Of a stretch of 5,119 bases of DNA, positions 1 through 5,119 are shown piece by piece (position 1 is the first letter of the stretch; every line of letters begins with the position of its first letter). The stretch comes from Alphaproteobacteria bacterium. GTDB lineage: Bacteria; Pseudomonadota; Alphaproteobacteria; Rhizobiales; Aestuariivirgaceae. The stretch covers positions 1 through 5,119 of the forward strand of contig JAPLOT010000307.1 of NCBI GenBank assembly GCA_026400595.1. Direction: 5' to 3'. The position numbers and the translations under genes were made by a program. The notes beneath the pieces were generated by a model that made no database searches, had not been told where the DNA came from, and was given only the letters and a program-made list of their open reading frames with translations.

Positions 1-144
1 GAGGTGAAGCTGGTGGAAGCCACGCCCGTTTCGGGCGGCATGCGTTTCGAAGTGGTCTCCGAGGGGCGCAGCGGCACGCCGCTGCCACGGCGGGCCGTGC
101 GGACCAGCCGGCAGACACCGCGCAAGGGACCGCGGCGGCGCTGA
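1..144 (+). CDS. rnr: Ribonuclease R, C-terminal end (partial, 5' end outside window)
   Basis: Only the last 47 codons are present, in frame from base 1 to a TGA at 142-144. The visible peptide begins EVKLVEATPVSGGMRFEVV, which fits the final strands of the S1 RNA-binding domain that closes RNase R, a 3'-to-5' exoribonuclease that degrades structured RNA in the cytoplasm. After the S1 strands comes a short, very basic tail rich in Arg and Lys, ending KGPRRR; basic low-complexity tails are usual in RNase R. The downstream order (DUF983, Nudix, rpmG) supports the call, because I recall this order as common beside rnr in Alphaproteobacteria. The catalytic RNB domain lies outside the window, so another S1-domain protein cannot be excluded. 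The next gene starts 69 bases downstream in the same frame, and no terminator is seen between them, so co-transcription is likely. Confidence 0.72.
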   Translation, partial: EVKLVEATPVSGGMRFEVVSEGRSGTPLPRRAVRTSRQTPRKGPRRR

Positions 145-213
145 CTTGCGGCACTGCGTCGCGCCGGCCGTCCGGGCCTTCAAACCGCCGCCGCACTTGC
201 GCATGGTGCGGCC

Positions 214-633
214 ATGACCGTGACCATCGACGATCCATCCGCCGCCCCGCTCGAAATCCGCTCCTGGAAGCAGGCCATGATCCGCGGTGCCCGCTGCCGC
301 TGCCCCGCCTGCGGCGCCGGACTGATGTTCGCCAGGTTCCTCAAGGTCTCGGACAGCTGCCAGGCCTGCGGCGAAGAACTGCACCATCATCAGGCCGATG
401 ACGCGCCGCCCTATTTCACCATGTTCATTGTCGGACACCTCGTTGTGCCGATGGTGCTGATCGTGGAAAAGCTCTGGCATCCGGCCCTGCCGATCCATTT
501 CGTGGTCTGGACCATCGTGACCCTGGCGCTCAGCTTTGCCATCATGCCGGCCGTGAAGGGGGCGATCGTCGGCCTGCAATGGGCGCTGCGCATGCACGGC
601 TTCGAATTGCCGGCCCGGCACGAGGCGCTATGA
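214..633 (+). CDS. DUF983 family small membrane protein
   Basis: This 139-residue protein matches the DUF983 pattern and has no established biochemical function. It has a cysteine cluster at residues 28-52 (C28, C30, C33, then C49 and C52), with CPACG and CQACG knuckles that could bind zinc. The family-typical stretch DDAPPYFTMFIVGH begins at residue 62. Two hydrophobic segments follow, at about 67-87 and 90-112, so the protein is probably an inner-membrane hairpin with a cytoplasmic zinc-ribbon-like head. The ATG at 214 is the only reasonable start: an upstream ATG at 203 runs into a stop, and no ATG, GTG or TTG occurs in frame between the rnr stop and 214. There is no clear Shine-Dalgarno sequence, so translation may depend on the upstream gene. 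Its stop codon overlaps the start of the Nudix gene. Confidence 0.88.
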   Translation: MTVTIDDPSAAPLEIRSWKQAMIRGARCRCPACGAGLMFARFLKVSDSCQACGEELHHHQADDAPPYFTMFIVGHLVVPMVLIVEKLWHPALPIHFVVWTIVTLALSFAIMPAVKGAIVGLQWALRMHGFELPARHEAL

Positions 634-1316
634 GCTACGACCATCCGGAATTCGCCGGCTCCAGGCTTCATGCGCAGGTGCTGCGGCCGAAGGATTCTGC
701 CACGCTCATCCTGGTGCGACGCGACGGGCCGAAGCCCCGCATCCTGATGGGCCAGCGCAGCGGCGGCCATGCCTTCATGCCGAACAAGTTTGTCTTCCCC
801 GGGGGGCGCCTCGATCCGGCAGACTGCCGCGTCAAACCGGCGCGGGACCTCGACCCCGCCACGCTGGCCAAGCTCATGGCCCGGATGCGCGGCCGTGCGA
901 CCGCGTCGCGGGCCCGGGGCCTCGCCCATGCCGCATTGCGCGAGACCTGGGAAGAGGCCGGCCTCGTGGTCGGCCGCAGCCGCATGGAGGAGGCGCCCGA
1001 TCTGTCATGCCTGGTGCTGTTCATGCGGGCCATCACCCCGCCGGGCCGCACCCGGCGCTATGATTCCCGTTTCTTCGTGGCCGACGCCGAAACCGTGTCA
1101 AACCTCGACCGGCCTCACCACGATGGCGGCGGCGAGCTGCTGACCCTGTCCTGGCTGACGCTGGACGACATCCGCGGCCTCGACCTGCCGCTGATCACGG
1201 TGGATGTGCTGGACCGGCTGAAACCCCACCTCGACCAGGGCCGCCTCCCCGCCCCGGAGACCCCCATCTCGTTCCAGTACTACCGCGGCCGGAGCTGGAT
1301 CGAGGACACGATCTGA
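630..1316 (+). CDS. Nudix hydrolase, NUDT19-like with split Nudix box
   Basis: This 228-residue cytoplasmic protein should hydrolyse a nucleoside-diphosphate-linked substrate using divalent metal. The core Nudix signature is RETWEEAGL at residues 104-112, with the metal-binding glutamates E105, E108 and E109. The glycine half of the box appears much earlier, as FVFPGGRLD at 54-62. About 44 residues separate the two, where a canonical box has about 13. The insert (roughly 63-100) is Arg/Ala-rich and probably helical. Such a split box is typical of the NUDT19 branch, whose mammalian members are CoA diphosphatases. The later TPPGRTRRYDSRFF (136-149) also suits that group. I placed the start at ATG 630, which forms an ATGA overlap with the DUF983 stop and has GAGG at 622-625; a longer frame from 579 would bury 17 codons in the upstream gene. 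The overlap implies translational coupling. CoA-ester hydrolysis is inference; the Nudix fold is well supported. Confidence 0.88.
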   Translation: MSYDHPEFAGSRLHAQVLRPKDSATLILVRRDGPKPRILMGQRSGGHAFMPNKFVFPGGRLDPADCRVKPARDLDPATLAKLMARMRGRATASRARGLAHAALRETWEEAGLVVGRSRMEEAPDLSCLVLFMRAITPPGRTRRYDSRFFVADAETVSNLDRPHHDGGGELLTLSWLTLDDIRGLDLPLITVDVLDRLKPHLDQGRLPAPETPISFQYYRGRSWIEDTI

Positions 1317-1340
1317 GGGGAACCGGAGCCTCCGCGCCCC
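1317..1340 (+). other. Interrupted hairpin just after the Nudix stop codon
   Basis: GGGG (1317-1320) pairs with CCCC (1337-1340), and CGGA (1324-1327) pairs with TCCG (1331-1334), with an internal loop between the two stems and a three-base tip. There is no T-run after it, so it is at best a weak 3'-end structure or a factor-dependent stop before the rpmG promoter. Confidence 0.3.
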
Positions 1341-1362
1341 ATTCGACCAGTCCTGGCCCGCC

Positions 1363-1391
1363 TTGACTTTGGGCCGCTTTTCGGGTCTATC
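1363..1391 (+). promoter_or_regulatory. Probable housekeeping-sigma promoter for rpmG
   Basis: TTGACT at 1363-1368 is a near-perfect -35 hexamer. After a 17-base spacer, TCTATC at 1386-1391 is a plausible -10. The TTGAC-N17-CTAT type of spacing suits alphaproteobacterial housekeeping promoters. Transcription would begin near 1397-1400, about 20 bases before the rpmG start. It is the only good promoter match I noticed in the window. Confidence 0.6.
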
Positions 1392-1408
1392 GGCGCCAAA
1401 TCCCGATT

Positions 1409-1414
1409 GGAGAG
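1409..1414 (+). promoter_or_regulatory. Ribosome binding site of rpmG
   Basis: GGAGAG lies four bases before the ATG at 1419. It fixes the start of a gene that is otherwise easy to miss because it is only 55 codons long. Confidence 0.7.
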
Positions 1415-1418
1415 CATC

Positions 1419-1586
1419 ATGGCCAAAGGCAATGTCATCAAGATCAAGTTGGCGTCGACCGCCGACACCGGTTACTTCTACGTGACCAAGAAGAATTCCC
1501 GCACCATGACCGAGAAGATGTCGGTCAAGAAGTACGACCCCGTCGCACGCAAGCACGTCGAGTTCAAGGAAACCAAGATCAAGTAA
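1419..1586 (+). CDS. rpmG: 50S ribosomal protein L33
   Basis: A complete 55-residue protein, MAKGNVIKIKLASTADTGYF at the start and HVEFKETKIK at the end. This is the full length and pattern of bacterial L33, a small basic protein of the large ribosomal subunit near the E site. The internal TGYFYVTKKNSRTM and the KKYDPVARKHV stretch are typical of the family. It has no cysteines, so it is the zinc-independent (C-minus) form, the usual form in Alphaproteobacteria. It is flanked by a promoter-like sequence (1363-1391) and an intrinsic terminator (1615-1638), so it is probably expressed as its own short transcript, with possible read-through from the Nudix gene. Codon use is strongly biased, with AAG for lysine and ATC for isoleucine, as expected for a highly expressed gene. 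Confidence 0.97.
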   Translation: MAKGNVIKIKLASTADTGYFYVTKKNSRTMTEKMSVKKYDPVARKHVEFKETKIK

Positions 1587-1614
1587 TCCACCCGCCTTCG
1601 GGCCGGGACAAGGG

Positions 1615-1638
1615 GGCACCGCCGCAAGCGGTGCCTTT
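1615..1638 (+). terminator. Intrinsic terminator after rpmG
   Basis: A perfect eight-pair stem, GGCACCGC (1615-1622) with GCGGTGCC (1628-1635), closes a five-base loop (CGCAA) and is followed by TTT and then CGCGTTT. The stem is very GC-rich and can be extended by G-U pairs at its base. The T-tract is short, as often in GC-rich genomes. It sits 28 bases after the rpmG stop and would separate rpmG from the aldehyde dehydrogenase gene. Confidence 0.8.
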
Positions 1639-1678
1639 CGCGTTTCAGGGCCCTGTCGCGTGAAATCCCCTCACCTCT

Positions 1679-1682
1679 GGAG
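1679..1682 (+). promoter_or_regulatory. Ribosome binding site of the aldehyde dehydrogenase gene
   Basis: GGAG ends six bases before the ATG at 1689, which is good spacing and supports that start. I see no convincing promoter hexamers between the rpmG terminator and this site, although the gene should have its own promoter there if the terminator is efficient. Confidence 0.6.
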
Positions 1683-1688
1683 CTGCCC

Positions 1689-3173
1689 ATGAGCACCCCC
1701 GACTATCGCGCCATGATCCCCGGCCTCGTCTATCGCAACCAGGCCTTCATCAACGGCCGGCACGTGCCGGCGGCCTCGGGCCGGACCTTCGACTGCGTCT
1801 CGCCGATCGACGGCCGTGTGCTGACCCAGGTCGCGGAATGCGATGCGGAGGACGTGAACCGCGCCGTTGCGGCGGCCCGCGCGGCCTTCGAAAAGGGCGG
1901 CTGGAGCGCATGCCATCCGCAGAAGCGCAAGAAGGTGCTGACGCGCTTCGCCGAACTCATCCTCAAGCACCGCGACGAACTGGCCCTGCTCGAAACCCTC
2001 GACATGGGAAAGCCCATCGCCTCCTCGGCGGGCGGCGACATTCCGGCCTCCGCGCAGGCCATCCAGTGGTACGGCGAAGCAGCCGACAAGCAGTATGACG
2101 AAGTTGCGCCCTATCGTCCGGACTCGGTGGCCCTGATCACCCGCGAGCCCATCGGCGTGGTGGCCGCCGTGGTGCCGTGGAATTATCCCCTGATGATGGC
2201 GTCCTGGAAGCTCGGCCCTGCCCTCGCCGCGGGCAATTCCATCATCCTGAAGCCCGCGGAGCAATCGCCGCTCACCGCGCTCCGCATCGCCGAACTGGCC
2301 GCCGAAGCCGGAGTGCCGGACGGCGTCCTGAATGTGCTTCCCGGCTTCGGCGCGACGGCGGGACAGGCCCTTGGCCGCCACATGGACGTGGACATGATCG
2401 CCTTCACCGGCTCCACCCAGGTGGGCAAGTACTTCCTGCGCTACTCCGGCGAGAGCAACATGAAGCATGTCTCGCTCGAAACGGGAGGCAAGTCGCCAAA
2501 CATCGTCTTCGCCGATGCGGGCGATCTCGACCACGTGGCGCGCACCTCCGCCGACGGCATCTTCTACAATTCGGGCCAGAGCTGCAACGCGCCCACCCGC
2601 ATCCTGGTAGAGGACAGCATCCGCGAAGAGTTCATGGCGCTGGTCGCCAAGCACGCCAGGCCATGGGCGCCTTCGGATCCGCTCGACCCGAAGACCGCCA
2701 TGGGCGCGGTGGTCGACCGCGACCAGATGAACCGCGTGCTGTCATATATCGACGCGGGCAAGGCCGAAGGCGCCAGGCTCGCGGCTGGCGGGCATCAGGC
2801 GCTGAGCGACACGGGCGGCAGCTACATCGCGCCAACGGTCTTCGAGGCCGTGACCAACAACATGAAGATCGCCCAGGAAGAGATCTTCGGCCCGGTCGTG
2901 GTGGCCATCAGCTTCAAGGACGAGGCGGAGGCCATCCGCATCGCCAATGACTCGATCTATGGCCTCCAGGCCAACATCTGGACCCGCGACGTGAGCCGGG
3001 TCCACCGGGTGGCGCGCCAGCTGCGCGCCGGAACCGTGGTGGTCAACAATGTCTGGGGCAGCGACATCAGCCATCCCTTCGGCGGCTACAAGCAATCCGG
3101 CATCGGCCGCGACAAGTCGCTCCACGCCATGGACAAGTATCAGCAGGTCAAGAACACCTACATCCAGCTGTAG
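1689..3173 (+). CDS. NAD(P)-dependent aldehyde dehydrogenase, PuuC-like
   Basis: This intact 494-residue protein has the usual length of the ALDH superfamily, soluble cytoplasmic enzymes that oxidise aldehydes to carboxylic acids. The Rossmann-type cofactor domain shows VVPWNYPL (161-168, N165 stabilising the thioester intermediate), LKPAEQSP (187-194) and FTGSTQVG (239-246). The general base is E264 in LETGGKSPN, and the catalytic nucleophile is C299 in NSGQSCNAPTR. EEIFGPV (397-403) supplies the ribose-contacting glutamate E398, and PFGGYKQSG (463-471) is the family's late motif. The N-terminal part (LALLETLDMGKPI, 98-110; AIQWYGEAADK, 124-134) resembles PuuC, which oxidises gamma-glutamyl-gamma-aminobutyraldehyde in putrescine breakdown. 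No other puu gene is nearby, so the substrate is unproven; betaine aldehyde or general aldehyde activity remain possible. The ATG has a good GGAG site. The downstream gene is convergent, so this is probably a single-gene unit. Confidence 0.93.
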   Translation: MSTPDYRAMIPGLVYRNQAFINGRHVPAASGRTFDCVSPIDGRVLTQVAECDAEDVNRAVAAARAAFEKGGWSACHPQKRKKVLTRFAELILKHRDELALLETLDMGKPIASSAGGDIPASAQAIQWYGEAADKQYDEVAPYRPDSVALITREPIGVVAAVVPWNYPLMMASWKLGPALAAGNSIILKPAEQSPLTALRIAELAAEAGVPDGVLNVLPGFGATAGQALGRHMDVDMIAFTGSTQVGKYFLRYSGESNMKHVSLETGGKSPNIVFADAGDLDHVARTSADGIFYNSGQSCNAPTRILVEDSIREEFMALVAKHARPWAPSDPLDPKTAMGAVVDRDQMNRVLSYIDAGKAEGARLAAGGHQALSDTGGSYIAPTVFEAVTNNMKIAQEEIFGPVVVAISFKDEAEAIRIANDSIYGLQANIWTRDVSRVHRVARQLRAGTVVVNNVWGSDISHPFGGYKQSGIGRDKSLHAMDKYQQVKNTYIQL

Positions 3174-3258
3174 CGCGGCGGGAGGTTGGACAGCAGGCCG
3201 TTCTTCGGGAGATCATCCTTCAGCATCAAACGGATGCCTTGCGCCGATATCAGCTCGT

Positions 3259-3270
3259 GCGGCATGCCGC
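3259..3270. repeat. Perfect 12-base palindrome in the convergent gap
   Basis: GCGGCATGCCGC equals its own reverse complement, and flanking GTG and CAC could lengthen the stem with one bulged base. It lies four bases beyond the stop codon of the minus-strand sulfatase-like gene. It could form a small hairpin at that transcript's 3' end, but there is no T-run on either strand, so a terminator role is weakly supported. The rest of the 3174-3273 gap shows no strong hairpin. Confidence 0.35.
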
Positions 3271-3273
3271 CAC

Positions 3274-4821
3274 TCACGGGCCTCGCAGGCTGTCGGTCAC
3301 GTCCTGGAATTCGTAGATGTGGTCATTGTCGAGGTAGATCTTCATGCGATCAGGCAGGTCTTCGATGGGAACGTTGAAGACACTGCGCAGGACCTTGCGG
3401 AAGACGTTCACGGGCGTCATGCCGGGCGAGAACTCGGACGGCGGAATGCCCGGCGCATAGACCGCGTTCAGGATCGCGAACTTTTCCCGCAGGAGCTCGG
3501 GCGGTACCTTGGTCCACTCGACTCGCGTCACGTCCCGGGCGAAGGAGGTCACCTCATCGCCCGCATACATGCCGGGCCAGGGGCCCTCGTCGGCCTGCAG
3601 AATGATGATGGGCCTGGGGCCGGGACGCGACAGGATCGCATCGACCGTCTCGAGAATCTGCCGATTGGCATAGGTCACCTGGCCAACATAGTTCTTGCTG
3701 CGGCTGCGCGACCTTGCCTCTGCGATATCCATGCAGCGCCCGCTTTCATGGGTGACGAAGGGCGGGTGCGGGATCAGGAAATGAGCAAAGTAGAAGCGCG
3801 GCCGATCTCCGGGACCCTGGGACCGAATGTCCTCGAACATCAGCCGCGAACGCCGGCACTGCCAGAAGAGCGGATCGCCCCAGCCGAACCCGATGGCTCG
3901 GGAGGCATGTGCCGCCATCGATGACTGATAGACGGCCAGCAGGAGTTCACGCATCTCGAAGTGATTGTGATGGACGTCGGCCGCCGCGATCCGCCGCGTG
4001 GGTTCCCACCAGGTTCCCGCGTAATGAAACTCATAGCCCTCCCCCTTCAGGAAGCGGGCGATCCGGAAGTCCTGAAACATCGAGAAGATGAGCCGCCAGT
4101 CGGATGAGTCCTTCGTGGCGTCCGTCGACAGGCGATCGAGGTAGTCGAAATTCAACGAGGAGACGATCGAGTGGGCGGTGCGCTGGTAGTTCGCGAAGGA
4201 CTCTTCGGCGACGTAGAAGCCGCGCTTGCGCAGTTCTTCAAGAAACGGCTCATTGTCGTGCCCATAGATCGACTTCATGAAGTCGGCACGGGCGTAGCGG
4301 TCGAAGATGAAATAGTAGATGTCCGGCTTTTCCGCCGCCTCAGACGTGGCTACGGGCAGCTCCGGAAAGGCCTTCTCGGCAACCCCGGCAAATGCGCTGC
4401 TCTGAGCGCTCACGCCGGAGGAGAGTGCAGCATTGAGAAGCACGGCGCCGAAGGCAGCACTACCGACCGACAGGAGCACCGCAGCGATGCGCCGGGCTTC
4501 GCCGAAGCGCAGGACCAGCAGCAGCGCGAGAAGCCAGACCACGGCCCATATCAACCGATAGCCTTCCGATACCATGAATACCGCAGGCAGGAAGGTCACG
4601 CCGAAGAGCAACGCGGTCACGAGGTCGGTCACGTCCGGACGCCGGAGGATCCAGCGCAGGACAAGCGCCACCAGGGCACAGCCGCCGGCCAGCATGAGAT
4701 AGACGATCAAGGCGTCCAGCGGCTCCACCCGACTTGCGTTGGTGGCGGCAAGCTGCATGACCGGCAGCGCTGGCAGCAGAAGCAGATAGTAGGGACGGGC
4801 TTGCTTGGCAGCGGCGCGCAT
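3274..4821 (-). CDS. Membrane-anchored sulfatase-like protein (alkaline phosphatase superfamily)
   Basis: This 515-residue protein has about five hydrophobic helices (near 10-28, 34-57, 66-85, 88-106 and 110-133), then a large domain that should face the periplasm. The domain has alkaline phosphatase/sulfatase landmarks: DIYYFIFDRYA (167-177) with probable metal ligand D174; NYQRTAHSIVSSLNFDYL (211-228), where T215 sits at the nucleophile position; HFLIPHPPFV (347-356) with H352; and IIILQADEGP (405-414) with D411. The nearby E412 stands where many relatives have histidine. The layout recalls LTA-synthase-like and phosphoglycan-modifying enzymes, so hydrolysis or transfer of a phosphate or sulfate ester on an envelope glycan is plausible, but no substrate can be named. 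The ATG at 4821 is the first possible start, since an in-frame TGA directly precedes it; a weak GGAAC site lies seven bases upstream. A methyltransferase gene lies 72 bases upstream on the same strand. Confidence 0.82.
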   Translation of the reverse strand: MRAAAKQARPYYLLLLPALPVMQLAATNASRVEPLDALIVYLMLAGGCALVALVLRWILRRPDVTDLVTALLFGVTFLPAVFMVSEGYRLIWAVVWLLALLLVLRFGEARRIAAVLLSVGSAAFGAVLLNAALSSGVSAQSSAFAGVAEKAFPELPVATSEAAEKPDIYYFIFDRYARADFMKSIYGHDNEPFLEELRKRGFYVAEESFANYQRTAHSIVSSLNFDYLDRLSTDATKDSSDWRLIFSMFQDFRIARFLKGEGYEFHYAGTWWEPTRRIAAADVHHNHFEMRELLLAVYQSSMAAHASRAIGFGWGDPLFWQCRRSRLMFEDIRSQGPGDRPRFYFAHFLIPHPPFVTHESGRCMDIAEARSRSRSKNYVGQVTYANRQILETVDAILSRPGPRPIIILQADEGPWPGMYAGDEVTSFARDVTRVEWTKVPPELLREKFAILNAVYAPGIPPSEFSPGMTPVNVFRKVLRSVFNVPIEDLPDRMKIYLDNDHIYEFQDVTDSLRGP

Positions 4822-4893
4822 TCAGACTGTTCCGGGTTGAGAATGGGCAACCGGCTGGCAGCCCTTCAATTTCTCAAGCGACTTCGATTCCCC

Positions 4894-5119
4894 TTACGCC
4901 CTGTCGTACCAATAGAGCGTACGGCCAGCCACCGACACGGTTTCCTTCTTCACGATCCTGGCCTTGGCCAGCAAGGAAGACTCGAAGACTTCCGGCGTGT
5001 AGTCAGCGAAGATGTCCTCGCGCAGCGCAAGCAGTTGCTGCACCGTCGGGTCCTTCTTCTGCACGAACTCGATGACGCCATGAGGTGCGAGGGATGTCAG
5101 CGCCTCGACGACGCCCGGC
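4894..5119 (-). CDS. Probable class I SAM-dependent methyltransferase, C-terminal end (partial)
   Basis: The last 74 codons lie in frame from 5118 down to a TAA at 4896-4894; the N-terminus is beyond the window edge. The visible peptide includes GVIEFVQKKDPTVQQLLALR and then EDIFADYTPEVF, ending GRTLYWYDRA. The stretch hydrophobic-IEFV, K-K-D-P, QxLLxxREDIF-DY-T, and a final small-residue GR-L-WYxR strand is what I recall from the C-terminal part of class I SAM methyltransferases, including some annotated as nodulation protein NoeA-like. The SAM-binding motifs would be upstream and cannot be checked, and the methyl acceptor is unknown. Codon use matches the neighbouring genes. The 72 bases to the downstream sulfatase-like gene show no terminator, so the two are probably co-transcribed and may act on the same envelope component; that is inference from position only. 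Confidence 0.65.
   Translation of the reverse strand, partial: PGVVEALTSLAPHGVIEFVQKKDPTVQQLLALREDIFADYTPEVFESSLLAKARIVKKETVSVAGRTLYWYDRA

Noticed and set aside
145..213. A possible terminator or promoter between rnr and the DUF983 gene.
   Set aside because: I found no stable hairpin with a T-run and no convincing -35/-10 pair in these 69 bases.
579..629. An upstream ATG extending the Nudix protein by 17 residues.
   Set aside because: It lies within the DUF983 coding region; the ATGA junction at 630 with GAGG upstream is the standard coupled start, and the extra residues look like shifted DUF983 sequence.
1591..1602. A small hairpin, CCCG-CCTT-CGGG, right after rpmG.
   Set aside because: It has only four base pairs and no T-run; the eight-pair stem at 1615-1635 is the much better terminator.
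1098..1619. A 173-codon minus-strand frame across the Nudix end and rpmG.
   Set aside because: It is antisense to the complete L33 gene and to the rpmG promoter region, with no recognisable product.
1671..2654. A 327-codon minus-strand open frame opposite the aldehyde dehydrogenase gene.
   Set aside because: It mirrors the real gene codon by codon (rich in Gly, Arg, His and Ala with no domain pattern), and the plus-strand protein is unambiguous.
2177..2950. A 257-codon plus-strand frame inside the dehydrogenase gene.
   Set aside because: It is a frame-shifted reading with an Arg/Gly/His-rich composition and no recognisable domain.
3049..3924. A 291-codon plus-strand open frame opposite the sulfatase-like gene.
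   Set aside because: It is antisense to a protein with clear active-site motifs and membrane helices, overlaps the end of the dehydrogenase gene, and its translation resembles no family; long antisense frames are common in GC-rich DNA.

Overview
The window reads as a GC-rich alphaproteobacterial chromosome, probably Hyphomicrobiales (Rhizobiales) or a related order. The evidence is codons that mostly end in G or C, a zinc-independent alphaproteobacterial-type ribosomal protein L33, and the gene order RNase R / DUF983 / Nudix hydrolase / rpmG, which I recall as recurrent in that class. No RNA genes, insertion sequences, CRISPR arrays or phage genes are visible. No stretch longer than 300 bases lacks a gene; the largest gaps are about 100 bases.

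Positions 1-1638 (plus strand) form a housekeeping block. It starts with the last 47 codons of what looks like ribonuclease R. Next comes a small DUF983 membrane protein with a zinc-ribbon-like cysteine cluster, whose stop codon overlaps the start of a 228-residue Nudix hydrolase (ATGA). The Nudix protein carries an insertion inside its Nudix box, as in the NUDT19-like branch. rpmG (L33) follows as its own unit, with a promoter-like sequence upstream and a clear intrinsic terminator downstream.

Positions 1689-3173 (plus strand) hold a complete NAD(P)-dependent aldehyde dehydrogenase closest in pattern to PuuC. It stands alone: no polyamine or other catabolic partner gene is in view.

Positions 3274-5119 (minus strand, convergent with the dehydrogenase) hold a membrane-anchored, sulfatase-like protein of the alkaline phosphatase superfamily. 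Upstream of it is the C-terminal end of what looks like a class I SAM-dependent methyltransferase. The two may be co-transcribed, and cell-envelope or glycan modification is a reasonable but unproven role. The short convergent gap (3174-3273) has no strong terminator, but it contains a perfect 12-base palindrome and a 35-codon reading frame with coding-like base composition.

I do not see a clearly novel multi-gene system here. The least ordinary items are the membrane sulfatase-like protein with Asp-Glu-Gly where related enzymes have Asp-His-Gly, the split Nudix box, and the unexplained short frame in the convergent gap.
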